Assembly (NCBI RefSeq): GCF_016656965.1
Contig: NZ_CP067977.1
Location: 1,574,501-1,638,500, forward strand
Reading direction: 5' to 3'
Length of the DNA stretch: 64,000 nt
Origin: Brevundimonas vitisensis
GTDB taxonomy: Bacteria > Pseudomonadota > Alphaproteobacteria > Caulobacterales > Caulobacteraceae
The notes below the pieces were generated by a model, which was not told the DNA's origin, ran no database searches, and saw only the letters and a list, made by a program, of their open reading frames with translations. The translations under genes were made by a program, and so were the position numbers. How positions within the stretch are numbered: the stretch's first letter is position 1; every line of letters starts with the position of its first letter. Shown here piece by piece: positions 35,624-43,640 of this stretch.

Positions 35624-36808
35624 CTACCCTGCGGGCGGCACCAGAAACCGGTCCGTTCGGCGAAACATCGCCGGCGAAAGGCCCTGAATTCTGGCTCCCA
35701 ACAGGTCGACCAGCCGTCGAAATGCTTTTTGGAGACTCTTCTCAGGAGCCAGACAGATCGCAAAGGAGAGCAGGGTGACACCGATCATGCCGGCCATGAG
35801 CGCCGCAACGGGCCAGGGAGCCAAGGCCTGCATCAGCAAGGCTCCGACGACCGAATGCAGCAGATAAAGCGGATAGGTCGCCAGCCCGATGGCCCGGCTC
35901 AGATCAGCACGCCGAGGTGTCCAGATCAGATCATTATAACGCAGGGACCCGATCATCAGGGTGATCGAGACAAGCCAGACGGCCATGGCGACGAAGGGCG
36001 GAGACGCCATTTCATACACCTGACGCTCCAGGCCGACCCTGTAGATTTCGATCAGCCCTGCCAGTACCGCCACGACCAACATGGCGGCATGAACCGGTGT
36101 CAGGACACCGCGACGGACCCACATCCACATCATCCCGCCGATCGCGAAGAACACGCCGTGCTCGAAAAGACCAAGCCGGCTGATCAGCGTGGGCACGCCC
36201 TCGACGGCCTGCGGCCAGACCAGCCACGCGACCCAGTACGCAGCGCTGATAGCGGCTAGAGCATAGAAGAGCCGGTGCGCCGATCGAAACCCGTTGGCAC
36301 AGAGCGTCACGAGAACTACGGCGTAAAACGCCATCTCGACCCCGAGCGTCCAGTAGACGCCATCCACCCACGGTCCCGTCGGTATCAAGATCATCGTCCG
36401 AACATAGCGGACCACCAGCTCGTTCAACCCATAGAGGCCCGCAACAGCAAGGGCACAGGCGCTGATGGAGGCGCAGATCCAAGCGCCCGGATAAAGGCGC
36501 ACCAACCGTGATCTTGCAAAGGAGAATGGGCTCGATCCGTCCGCCGAATAGGCGATGACGAGACCAGAGAGCACAAAGAAAATCTCGACGCCGACCCAGC
36601 CGAATGCCGTTACCGGCGCTGCGGCCTCGAACCGGAGCCCGTCAATCAGGAGGCCGGACGTGGAATCGGACTTGGCCCAGCTGAGATAGGCCAGGTGATA
36701 GACCATGACCATGAAGGCGGCGGCGAAACGGATAATATCCAGGCCCACCACGCCTCTGCGATGGCTGCCGTCGGCATCCGCGTTCGCACCCACCTGCGTC
36801 TCAGCCAT
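35624..36808 (-). CDS. Acyltransferase-3 (OafA/NodX-like) membrane protein
   Basis: 394 residues with about ten TM segments. The N-terminal block GLDIIRFAAAFMVMVYHLAYL has the conserved acyl-donor His, and GVEIFFVLSGLVIAYS follows; both are hallmarks of acyltransferase 3. These enzymes O-acetylate or succinylate exported polysaccharides or lipids at the inner membrane. The ATG at 36808 is preceded by a G-rich SD; a TTG start 11 codons earlier is less likely. It splits the Anbu cluster and has visibly lower GC in places (58-65% in three sampled lines), so it may be a later insertion. Confidence 0.82.
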   Translation of the reverse strand: MAETQVGANADADGSHRRGVVGLDIIRFAAAFMVMVYHLAYLSWAKSDSTSGLLIDGLRFEAAAPVTAFGWVGVEIFFVLSGLVIAYSADGSSPFSFARSRLVRLYPGAWICASISACALAVAGLYGLNELVVRYVRTMILIPTGPWVDGVYWTLGVEMAFYAVVLVTLCANGFRSAHRLFYALAAISAAYWVAWLVWPQAVEGVPTLISRLGLFEHGVFFAIGGMMWMWVRRGVLTPVHAAMLVVAVLAGLIEIYRVGLERQVYEMASPPFVAMAVWLVSITLMIGSLRYNDLIWTPRRADLSRAIGLATYPLYLLHSVVGALLMQALAPWPVAALMAGMIGVTLLSFAICLAPEKSLQKAFRRLVDLLGARIQGLSPAMFRRTDRFLVPPAG

Positions 36809-36878
36809 GTCGCTTGTCCCCCGTCTCCGCGATAGCGCCAAGGCTGGTCCGGGCGCAAGCGCCTACCAAGCGGTGGAA

Positions 36879-37643
36879 TCAGGCGACAGCCGTCACCGGG
36901 CTTCGGCCTTGCAGCCAGGGCGGGGGTGGCATGGCGCGGTGGGCTTCGGCCAGAGCCTCGGACCAGCGGCGTCCCAGCTCGCGGAAATAGGGGTCGTCGG
37001 CCTCGATCCGGCGCTGCTGACCGCAAAGGCCGTCGCGCGGGATGACGATCATGTCGAACGGGGGCCCGACCGCGATATTGGACCGGATGGTTGAATCGAA
37101 CGAGATCAGGCCCAGCTTGACGGCCTCGGCCATGGGCGTTTCGGGCCGCAGGGCGCGGTCCAGGATGGGCTTGCCGTATTTCAGCTCACCGATCTGAAGA
37201 TACGGCGTATCCGCCCCGCATTCGATGAAATTGCCCTGGGCGTAGATCAGGTACAGCCGCAGCTTGCCGCCCTGGACCTGGCCTCCCATCAGCATGCTGG
37301 CGCTGAGTTTCAGGCTGTCGGCTTCCAGTGAGGGCAGCAGGTCGTGGCGCACCTGGGCCAGCGCATGACCGACCAGTTGCGCCGCGCGGAACATGGTGGG
37401 GGCGGTATGCAGCGTTTCGACGGTGTCGCTGCCCGGCATCTGCACGCCCTTGGCCACCATCGACAGCGCCATCTGGGTGACCGACAGGTTCCCGGCCGTA
37501 GCGATGGCAATGACCCGGTCGCCCGGCACCTCGGTCACATGCAGCTTTTTGTAGGACGAGATGTTGTCCACGCCCGCATTGGTGCGCGTGTCGGCAATCA
37601 TCGCCAGACCGTCATTCACCAGCATGCCTACGCAATAGGTCAA
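36879..37643 (-). CDS. Anbu, proteasome beta-subunit homologue (bacterial proteasome-like peptidase)
   Basis: 254 residues. Translation from TTG at 37643 gives MTYCVGML; after Met removal Thr is residue 1, Asp of SDTRT-like ADTRTNAG is exactly residue 17, and Lys 31/32 matches the proteasome Lys. All three catalytic parts of an Ntn hydrolase are thus present without a propeptide. GGAGG lies nine bases before the TTG. A GTG ten codons upstream would bury the Thr. Anbu proteins form open-ring or helical oligomers; their substrate is unknown. The gene follows transglutaminase, alpha-E and ATP-grasp genes on the same strand. Confidence 0.9.
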   Translation of the reverse strand: MTYCVGMLVNDGLAMIADTRTNAGVDNISSYKKLHVTEVPGDRVIAIATAGNLSVTQMALSMVAKGVQMPGSDTVETLHTAPTMFRAAQLVGHALAQVRHDLLPSLEADSLKLSASMLMGGQVQGGKLRLYLIYAQGNFIECGADTPYLQIGELKYGKPILDRALRPETPMAEAVKLGLISFDSTIRSNIAVGPPFDMIVIPRDGLCGQQRRIEADDPYFRELGRRWSEALAEAHRAMPPPPWLQGRSPVTAVA

Positions 37644-37704
37644 GTCACCCGACCTCCGTCCCCCAGACGACACGCGACGCTAGCAGATTCGAGCGTCATG
37701 GCGA

Positions 37705-38547
37705 TCACGACCATCCCATTCTCTGCTGTTGCTGCTGAGTCTGTTGCATTCGGCGCACGACAAGCCGGACCGACAGACTCTCGCGGCCGCCGCCATAGCT
37801 GGTGCCCCTGATCGGAGCGGCACCCAGATAGTCCGGCCCCGTCGCGATACGGACATAGGCCTCGGTCGGAGAGACGCCATTGGCCGGATCGAAGCCGACC
37901 CAACCCAGATTCTCGACATAGGCTTCGGCCCAGGCATGTCCGGCGTCCTGGTTTTCCTGACCGTCCGATCGCCACAGGTGCCCCGAGACATAGCGCGCCG
38001 GGACGCCGATCAGACGGGCGCAGGCGATGAAGATCTGGGCATGGTCCTGGCAGACGCCCCGTCCCAGGGCAAAGGCCCTGGCCGCCGTGTGGCTGGAATC
38101 GGTGGCACCGATCTCGAACATGACCCGCTCGCCGATCGCGCCCATCAACCGGTGCAGCCGGTCCAGAGATGTCCCCTGGCCCGCTGCGGCGACGGCAAAG
38201 TCACGCAGGGCCTCGTCGGCCTGGGTCAGGGGCGTTTCGCGCAGGAAGACCAGAGGCGAAAGCCGCTCTCGAACCCCGCGCAGGACCCCGCCCGTATCGG
38301 CGGTGACGACCTCGCCCGTCACCCGAATGGTCAGGGCAGCGGCGGGCGATTCCGTATAAAGATTATGGACGATATTGCCGAAGCCGTCCTCGGATCGACG
38401 CAGCCGGGCGTCCACATCGGTCTCTATGCGCCAGTCGCGGACCTGTTGTCCGTCGGTCGAGCGCGGCGTCAGCCGCAGCGACTGAATGATGAACCGTGCC
38501 GGATGGGCATAGTCGTATCGCGTGGCGTGATCGATCCGGATGCGCAC
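37705..38547 (-). CDS. Transglutaminase-like protein of the Anbu/alpha-E operon
   Basis: 280 residues. The N-terminal Bact_transglu_N-type domain starts MRIRIDHATRYDYAHPARF. The core has Cys in GRGVCQDHAQ (C166), His in DAGHAWAEAY (H204) and Asp in WVGFDPANG (D220). The tail is Gln-rich (MQQTQQQQQRM). It starts at GTG (38547), one base after the alpha-E stop, so translation is coupled. It is probably a cytosolic peptidase or amide-bond enzyme acting on the product of the ATP-grasp partner; that link is inference from gene order. Confidence 0.88.
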   Translation of the reverse strand: MRIRIDHATRYDYAHPARFIIQSLRLTPRSTDGQQVRDWRIETDVDARLRRSEDGFGNIVHNLYTESPAAALTIRVTGEVVTADTGGVLRGVRERLSPLVFLRETPLTQADEALRDFAVAAAGQGTSLDRLHRLMGAIGERVMFEIGATDSSHTAARAFALGRGVCQDHAQIFIACARLIGVPARYVSGHLWRSDGQENQDAGHAWAEAYVENLGWVGFDPANGVSPTEAYVRIATGPDYLGAAPIRGTSYGGGRESLSVRLVVRRMQQTQQQQQRMGWS

Positions 38548-38548
38548 G

Positions 38549-39490
38549 CTACACCAGATACTGGTCGTGGACGGCGGCAGCCAGGGCGTTGTTTTCCTTT
38601 AGGAATTTCTGGATGTACTCGTGCAGACCCGATTGGAAGATGTCTTCGATCCGCGCCTCGTTGAACTCGGTCAGGCGGCTCGATGCCAATCGCTGAGCCG
38701 GTCCGCGCCGGTTGTAGTCGGCCGCCAGCCGTTCCAGATAGCTGACGATCATCCCCTGACAGCTGGCCAGTGAGCGCGGCATCTGCCGGTTCAGCACCAG
38801 CAGATCGGCCACCAGCCAGGGCCGCACCGATTCCCGATACACCCAGCGATAGGCCGTCAGCGCCGACACCTCGCGCAGCAGGGTGGTCCACTGGAAATAG
38901 TCCAGCTGGCCGCCCACCCGTTCGCCGGGCGGCAGCAGCAGGTGATATTTCACGTCCAGCAGCCGCGCCGTATTGTCGGCCCGCTCGATCGCCGCCCCCA
39001 GGCGCAGGAACCAGTAGGCGTCGTTACGCAGCATGGTCCGCGACGAGGCCCCCTCGACGGCCAGGGAGACCCCCTTGACCCACTCCAGGAAGCGCACGAA
39101 GTCGTCGCGCTTGCCCGGCTTGCCGAAGTCGGCCAGGCCGTTCCAGGCCCCGTTGATGGCTTCCCACAACTCGACCGTGAGAGCGGTGCGGACAGACCGC
39201 GCATTGGTCCGCGCCTTGATCAGGCAGGCCTGAATCGACGATCCGTTGTCGGGCGAGAACGCCAGATACTCCCGCACCGACGCCTCGGTCGGTCGGCCCC
39301 GCCCGGATGCGGCAAAGGCACCGCCCGCCCCGGCAGAGGCCAGGGCACCGGCCCAGGCGGAAGCCGCCGCGTCCTCGCCCGCTGGCAAGGTCGCCAGACG
39401 CAGGGCTGCCTCCAGGATGCGCGCGACAAAGTCGGCACGCTCCATATAGCGACCCGTCCAGTACAGGCTGTCGGCGGTACGCGAGAGCAT
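38549..39490 (-). CDS. Alpha-E domain protein
   Basis: 313 residues, almost all predicted helix. It opens MLSRTADSLYWTGRYMERADFVARILE, the signature of the alpha-E domain, and ends with QKFLKENNALAAAVHDQYLV. The family is always found beside circularly permuted ATP-grasp and transglutaminase genes and has been proposed as part of a peptide-synthesising or peptide-tagging system; its biochemical role is unproven. It starts at ATG (39490), 12 bases after the ATP-grasp stop, and is one base from the next gene. Confidence 0.9.
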   Translation of the reverse strand: MLSRTADSLYWTGRYMERADFVARILEAALRLATLPAGEDAAASAWAGALASAGAGGAFAASGRGRPTEASVREYLAFSPDNGSSIQACLIKARTNARSVRTALTVELWEAINGAWNGLADFGKPGKRDDFVRFLEWVKGVSLAVEGASSRTMLRNDAYWFLRLGAAIERADNTARLLDVKYHLLLPPGERVGGQLDYFQWTTLLREVSALTAYRWVYRESVRPWLVADLLVLNRQMPRSLASCQGMIVSYLERLAADYNRRGPAQRLASSRLTEFNEARIEDIFQSGLHEYIQKFLKENNALAAAVHDQYLV

Positions 39491-39502
39491 CAGACAGCCA
39501 CC

Positions 39503-40924
39503 TCAGTCATCCAGCACCCAGGTGTCCTTCGTGCCCCCGCCCTGGCTGGAGTTGACCACCAGGGACCCAGCCTTCAAGGCGACGCGCGTCAGGCCGCCGG
39601 GCGTCACCCGCACGCCTGCCGGGCTTGTCAGAACGAACGGGCGCAGATCGACATGCCGGGGCTGCAGAGTGCCGCCGTCCAGCGTGGGGGCGGTCGACAG
39701 GCTGAGCGTCGGCTGGGCGATGAACTCCTCGGGGTGCGCGATCAGCTTGGCGCGGAAGGTCTCGATCTCGGCCTTGGTCGCCGCCGGTCCCACCAGCATG
39801 CCATAGCCGCCCGATCCCCCGACCTCCTTGACCACCAGTTGGTCCAGTTGCCCCAGAACCTCCTTCAACGCTTCCGGCTCGCGACAGCGCCAGGTCGGGA
39901 TGTTCTTCAGGATCGGCTCCTCGCCGGTGAAGAAACGCACGATCTCGGGCATGTAGGTGTAGACGCATTTGTCGTCCGCGACCCCTGTGCCCACCGCATT
40001 GGCCAGGGTGACATTGCCCGCCAGATAGGCCGCCATCAGTCCAGGGACCCCCACCGCCGAATCCGGGCGGAAGGTCAGGGGATCGATGAAATCGTCGTCG
40101 ATGCGGCGATAGATGACATCGACCTTCTGGGGACCTTCGGTCGTGCGCATGAAGACGGTGTCGTCATTGACGAACAGATCCGTCCCCTCGACCAGTTCCA
40201 CACCCAGTTTGTCCGCCAGGAAGGAATGCTCGTAATAGGCAGAGTTGAACGGACCGGGGGTCAGAACCACGATCCGGGGATCGTCACCGGCACTGCCCGG
40301 CGCGCCCGACTGCAGCGTCCGCAGAAGGGTGTCGGTATAGGTATCGACCGGGTGGATGCGATGCTCGGCGAACAGGTCGGGGAACAGCCGCATCATCATC
40401 TCGCGGTTCTCCAGCATGTAGGAGACGCCGGAGGGCGTGCGCGCATTGTCTTCCAGGACCTGAAAACCATCCTCGCCCGTGCGGACCAGATCGATGCCGG
40501 CGATGTGGCACCAGACATCCCCCGGGGGACGGCGACCCTGCATCTCGGGGCGGTATTGCGGATTGGTCAGGACGATGTCGGCCGGGATGACGCCGGCGCG
40601 GATACATTCCTGAGGTCCATAGATATCCTTCAGAAAGGCATTCAGCGCCCCGACCCGCTGCTTCAGGCCGCGTTCCAGAAGACGCCACTCATTGGCCGCG
40701 ATGATGCGGGGCACGACATCGAACGGGATCAGCCGCTCGTTGGATTCCGCATCGCCATAGACGGCAAAGGTGACACCCATCCGCCGAAAGAACAGCTCGG
40801 CCTGGCGAGAGCGCGATGACAGCAGATCCGCAGGCGCAGCCTTCAGCCATCGGTCCAGCGTCCGATAGCTTTCGCGGACCTCGCCCGCGCCCATTCCTGA
40901 CATCTCGTCGAACGTGATGTGCAA
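39503..40924 (-). CDS. Circularly permuted type-2 ATP-grasp protein
   Basis: 473 residues. Conserved blocks are MGVTFAVYGDAESNERLIPFDVVPR, the DNARTPSGVSYMLENR motif, and the permuted nucleotide-binding VVKEVGGSGGYGMLVGP near residue 365. ATP-grasp enzymes join a carboxylate to an amine or thiol through an acyl-phosphate, so this is the likely ligase of the cluster. No ATG precedes the conserved start; TTG at 40924 fits, with ATG at 40903 as a shorter option. It is the first gene of the operon and divergent from the his operon. Confidence 0.88.
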   Translation of the reverse strand: MHITFDEMSGMGAGEVRESYRTLDRWLKAAPADLLSSRSRQAELFFRRMGVTFAVYGDAESNERLIPFDVVPRIIAANEWRLLERGLKQRVGALNAFLKDIYGPQECIRAGVIPADIVLTNPQYRPEMQGRRPPGDVWCHIAGIDLVRTGEDGFQVLEDNARTPSGVSYMLENREMMMRLFPDLFAEHRIHPVDTYTDTLLRTLQSGAPGSAGDDPRIVVLTPGPFNSAYYEHSFLADKLGVELVEGTDLFVNDDTVFMRTTEGPQKVDVIYRRIDDDFIDPLTFRPDSAVGVPGLMAAYLAGNVTLANAVGTGVADDKCVYTYMPEIVRFFTGEEPILKNIPTWRCREPEALKEVLGQLDQLVVKEVGGSGGYGMLVGPAATKAEIETFRAKLIAHPEEFIAQPTLSLSTAPTLDGGTLQPRHVDLRPFVLTSPAGVRVTPGGLTRVALKAGSLVVNSSQGGGTKDTWVLDD

Positions 40925-41016
40925 ACCCCAGTCGTGCCCTGTGTCGTTCGGGCAGCTTGAAACGACGGGTGACGATCAGGCAACAGAAATGTTGCGGTGC
41001 CGAACGATCTCTTCGC

Positions 41017-41045
41017 TTGACCGTTCCAGCGTTACAGCATAGTGG
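41017..41045 (+). promoter_or_regulatory. Putative promoter of the yerC-his operon
   Basis: TTGACC, 17 bases, TAGTGG, ending 9 bases before the yerC ATG; a CATAGT box at 15-base spacing is the alternative -10. Confidence 0.4.
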
Positions 41046-41054
41046 AACACCGCG

Positions 41055-41375
41055 ATGACCGATCCCCTCCCCCGCCAGACGACCCGTCAGGTCTCCGACG
41101 ACAGGCAAGCCCTGTACGACGCCCTGCTGTGCCTGGAGACACCTCAGGAGGCGGAGGCCTTTCTGGCTGATCTGTGCACCCCGGCCGAGCTGCGTGCCTT
41201 TGCCGAACGATGGGCCGTGGCCCGACTGCTGGACCAGCGCCAGCACTCCTATCGCGAGATCGCTCTGGAGGCCGGGGCCAGCCCCACCACGGTCGTCCGC
41301 GTCGCCCGCTTCCTCAAGGACATGGACAACAATGGCTATCGCCTCGTCCTGGACCGCCTGAAAACGAAAGCCTGA
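41055..41375 (+). CDS. YerC/YecD-family TrpR-like regulator
   Basis: 106 residues. The TrpR-like helix-turn-helix is LCTPAELRAFAERWAVARLLDQRQHSYREIALEAGASPTTVVRVARFL. The family is widespread and its gene often heads histidine operons, as here, six bases before hisG. It probably controls the his operon, though the effector is unknown. Confidence 0.85.
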   Translation: MTDPLPRQTTRQVSDDRQALYDALLCLETPQEAEAFLADLCTPAELRAFAERWAVARLLDQRQHSYREIALEAGASPTTVVRVARFLKDMDNNGYRLVLDRLKTKA

Positions 41376-41381
41376 TTTTCC

Positions 41382-42263
41382 ATGAGTACCGTTCAGGGGC
41401 GACTGCGTATCGCCGTCCAGAAATCCGGCCGCCTGGCCGACCGCAGCCTCGATCTGGTCCGCGATGCGGGCCTGCGGGTCATCAAGGGCAACAACGACCT
41501 GCTGTATCGGGTCGAGAACTATCCGATCGACCTGCTGCGCGTCCGCGATGACGACATTCCCACCTTTGTCGCCGATGGAGTCTGCGACCTGGGCATCGTC
41601 GGCGAGAATGTACTGGAGGAAGGCAAGAACGGCGGTACCAACGCCGAGGTGGTCATGCCGCTGGGCTTTGGGCGCTGCACGCTGAAACTGGCTGTGCCGC
41701 CGACGCTGGACTATGCTGGCCCTGCCTCCCTGGACGGCAAGCGGATCGCCACTTCCTATCCGCGGATCCTTCGCCGCTACCTGGACCAGCAGGGCGTGGC
41801 CGCCGACATCGTAGTCATGCGCGGTGCGGTCGAGGTGGCCCCCCGGCTGAAGCTCGCTTCCGCCATCTGTGACCTGGTCTCGACCGGGGCCACGCTGGAG
41901 GCCAACGGCCTGGATGCCAAGGAGACGGTGTTCGAAAGCCAAGCGGTGCTGATCCGTTCGCCGTCCGGGCCCGAGCCCGCCCTGGCGCACCTGCTGGAAA
42001 GCATTGTCGAGCGGATCAGCGGCGTGGTGTCCTCCCAGGGGGCCAAATACGTGATGCTGAATGCGCCCCGAAGCGCCCTGGACCAGATCACCGCCATCCT
42101 GCCCGGCGCCGGATCGCCCACCGTCATGCCGCTGATGGGCCGCGACGACGCCGTGGCCGTCCACGCGGTCTGTCAGGAGGCGGTTTTCTGGGAAACTCTG
42201 GAAAAACTGAAGGCGGCGGGCGCTTCGGCCATCCTCGTCCTCCCAATCGAGAAGATGATGTGA
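41382..42263 (+). CDS. hisG: ATP phosphoribosyltransferase (long form)
   Basis: 293 residues, the long HisG with a C-terminal ACT-like regulatory domain. Key blocks are VQKSGRL, LGIVGENVL, and DLVSTGATLEANGL, the PRPP-binding loop. The C-terminal part (GRDDAVAVHAVCQEAVFWETLEKLKAAGASAILVLPIEKMM) is the feedback domain, so no HisZ is needed. It catalyses the first step, joining ATP and PRPP. It overlaps hisD by one base (TGATG). Confidence 0.95.
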   Translation: MSTVQGRLRIAVQKSGRLADRSLDLVRDAGLRVIKGNNDLLYRVENYPIDLLRVRDDDIPTFVADGVCDLGIVGENVLEEGKNGGTNAEVVMPLGFGRCTLKLAVPPTLDYAGPASLDGKRIATSYPRILRRYLDQQGVAADIVVMRGAVEVAPRLKLASAICDLVSTGATLEANGLDAKETVFESQAVLIRSPSGPEPALAHLLESIVERISGVVSSQGAKYVMLNAPRSALDQITAILPGAGSPTVMPLMGRDDAVAVHAVCQEAVFWETLEKLKAAGASAILVLPIEKMM

Positions 42264-43585
42264 TGGCCGATCTGAACTGGAACCGCATCGACTGGTCCGC
42301 CCTGTACGAGGCGGGACGCAGAGCCGCCCTGGCCCGCCCCACCCGGCGCAGCGACGACAGCGTCAGCAGCGTCGTGCGCGAAATCTTCGATGACGTCCGC
42401 ACGCGCGGTGGACAGGCCGTCACCGACTGGGCTGTCCGGCTGGACAAGGCCCCGCCCCGCCGTGTCGCCGTCACCGAAGAGGCCGTGGCCAAGGCGCGGG
42501 ACACCCTTCCTCCCGCCGATACCCGCGCCATCCGCATCGCCGCCGAAAACGTTCGGGTGTTCCACCAGGCCACGCGCCCCGAGGATTCGCCCTTCATCGA
42601 GACGACGCCCGGCGTGCTCTCGCGCCTGGTCTGGCGTCCGATCGGGGCGGCCGGACTCTATGTCCCGGGCGGAACCGCGCCGCTGTTCTCGTCCCTGCTG
42701 ATGCTGGCCATCCCGGCAGAGGTCGCCGGCGTGGGCCGAAGGGTGGCGGTCACCCCGCCCCGGCCTGACGGCAGTGTCCACCCGGCCATGATCCTGGCCG
42801 CAGCCGAGGCCGGACTGGAGGAAATCTGGCTGCTGGGTGGGGCCCAGGCGATCGCTGCCCTGACCTTCGGAGCGGTGCTGGAGGACGGCGAGATTGCGCC
42901 GTGCGACAAACTGTTCGGCCCCGGCAATGCCTATGTCGCCGAGGCCAAGCGCCAGGCTTCGGCCCTGCCCGGCGGCCCGGCGCAGGACATGCCGGCGGGA
43001 CCGTCCGAACTGCTGGTCATCGCCGACCGCGACACGGATTTCGAGATCGCTGCCGCCGACCTGCTGAGTCAGGCCGAGCACGACGCCGATGCCCAGGTCA
43101 TCCTGGTCAGCGACAGTCGCACGGCGGTGGCCGGCATTCTCGAGGAGGTGGAGCGCCAGCTGCCCAGCCTGCCTCGCGCCGAGGTCGCCCGCGCCTCTCT
43201 GTCCGAAGCGAGGATCGTGCTGGTCCGCGACCGGGAAGAGGCCTGCGCCGTCTCCAATCTGTATGGCCCCGAGCACCTGTCGATCCAGACCCGCGACCCG
43301 GAGGAAATGGTCGAGCAGATCACCGCCGCCGGTGCGGTCTTCGTCGGCGGATGGGCGGCCGAGACCCTGGGCGACTATGCCGCCGGGCCCAGCCACGTCC
43401 TGCCGACCGACGGCGGGGCACGCACCCTGGGGGGCATCACGACGGCCAGTTTCATGACCTCCATGTCGGTCCAGACGGTGACCCAGGCCGGAGCCGCCGC
43501 CCTGGCCCCCGTCGCCGCCCGCCTGGCCCGGCTGGAAGGCCTGGAAGCGCATGCGCGGTCTGCGGACTTGAGGAGTGGATCGTGA
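42263..43585 (+). CDS. hisD: Histidinol dehydrogenase
   Basis: 440 residues. GAAGLYVPGGTAPLFSSLLM, the LFGPGNAYVAEAKR signature, and the zinc-ligand Gln/His in SQAEHDADAQ are all present, as are the catalytic residues in PEHLSIQTRD. It oxidises histidinol to histidine in two NAD-dependent steps. The ATG at 42263 overlaps the hisG stop. A 55-base gap separates it from the unusual HisC-like::HisB gene. Confidence 0.95.
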   Translation: MADLNWNRIDWSALYEAGRRAALARPTRRSDDSVSSVVREIFDDVRTRGGQAVTDWAVRLDKAPPRRVAVTEEAVAKARDTLPPADTRAIRIAAENVRVFHQATRPEDSPFIETTPGVLSRLVWRPIGAAGLYVPGGTAPLFSSLLMLAIPAEVAGVGRRVAVTPPRPDGSVHPAMILAAAEAGLEEIWLLGGAQAIAALTFGAVLEDGEIAPCDKLFGPGNAYVAEAKRQASALPGGPAQDMPAGPSELLVIADRDTDFEIAAADLLSQAEHDADAQVILVSDSRTAVAGILEEVERQLPSLPRAEVARASLSEARIVLVRDREEACAVSNLYGPEHLSIQTRDPEEMVEQITAAGAVFVGGWAAETLGDYAAGPSHVLPTDGGARTLGGITTASFMTSMSVQTVTQAGAAALAPVAARLARLEGLEAHARSADLRSGS

Positions 43586-43640
43586 TGGAGGTGCAGCAAA
43601 TCCTGCCCCGTTTCGCTTCGCGCCGTGGCGGAGGATCACA

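Noticed and set aside
41055-41400. His-codon leader attenuator before hisG
   Set aside because: No short leader peptide with a run of His codons is present; the operon is headed by the YerC-like regulator instead.
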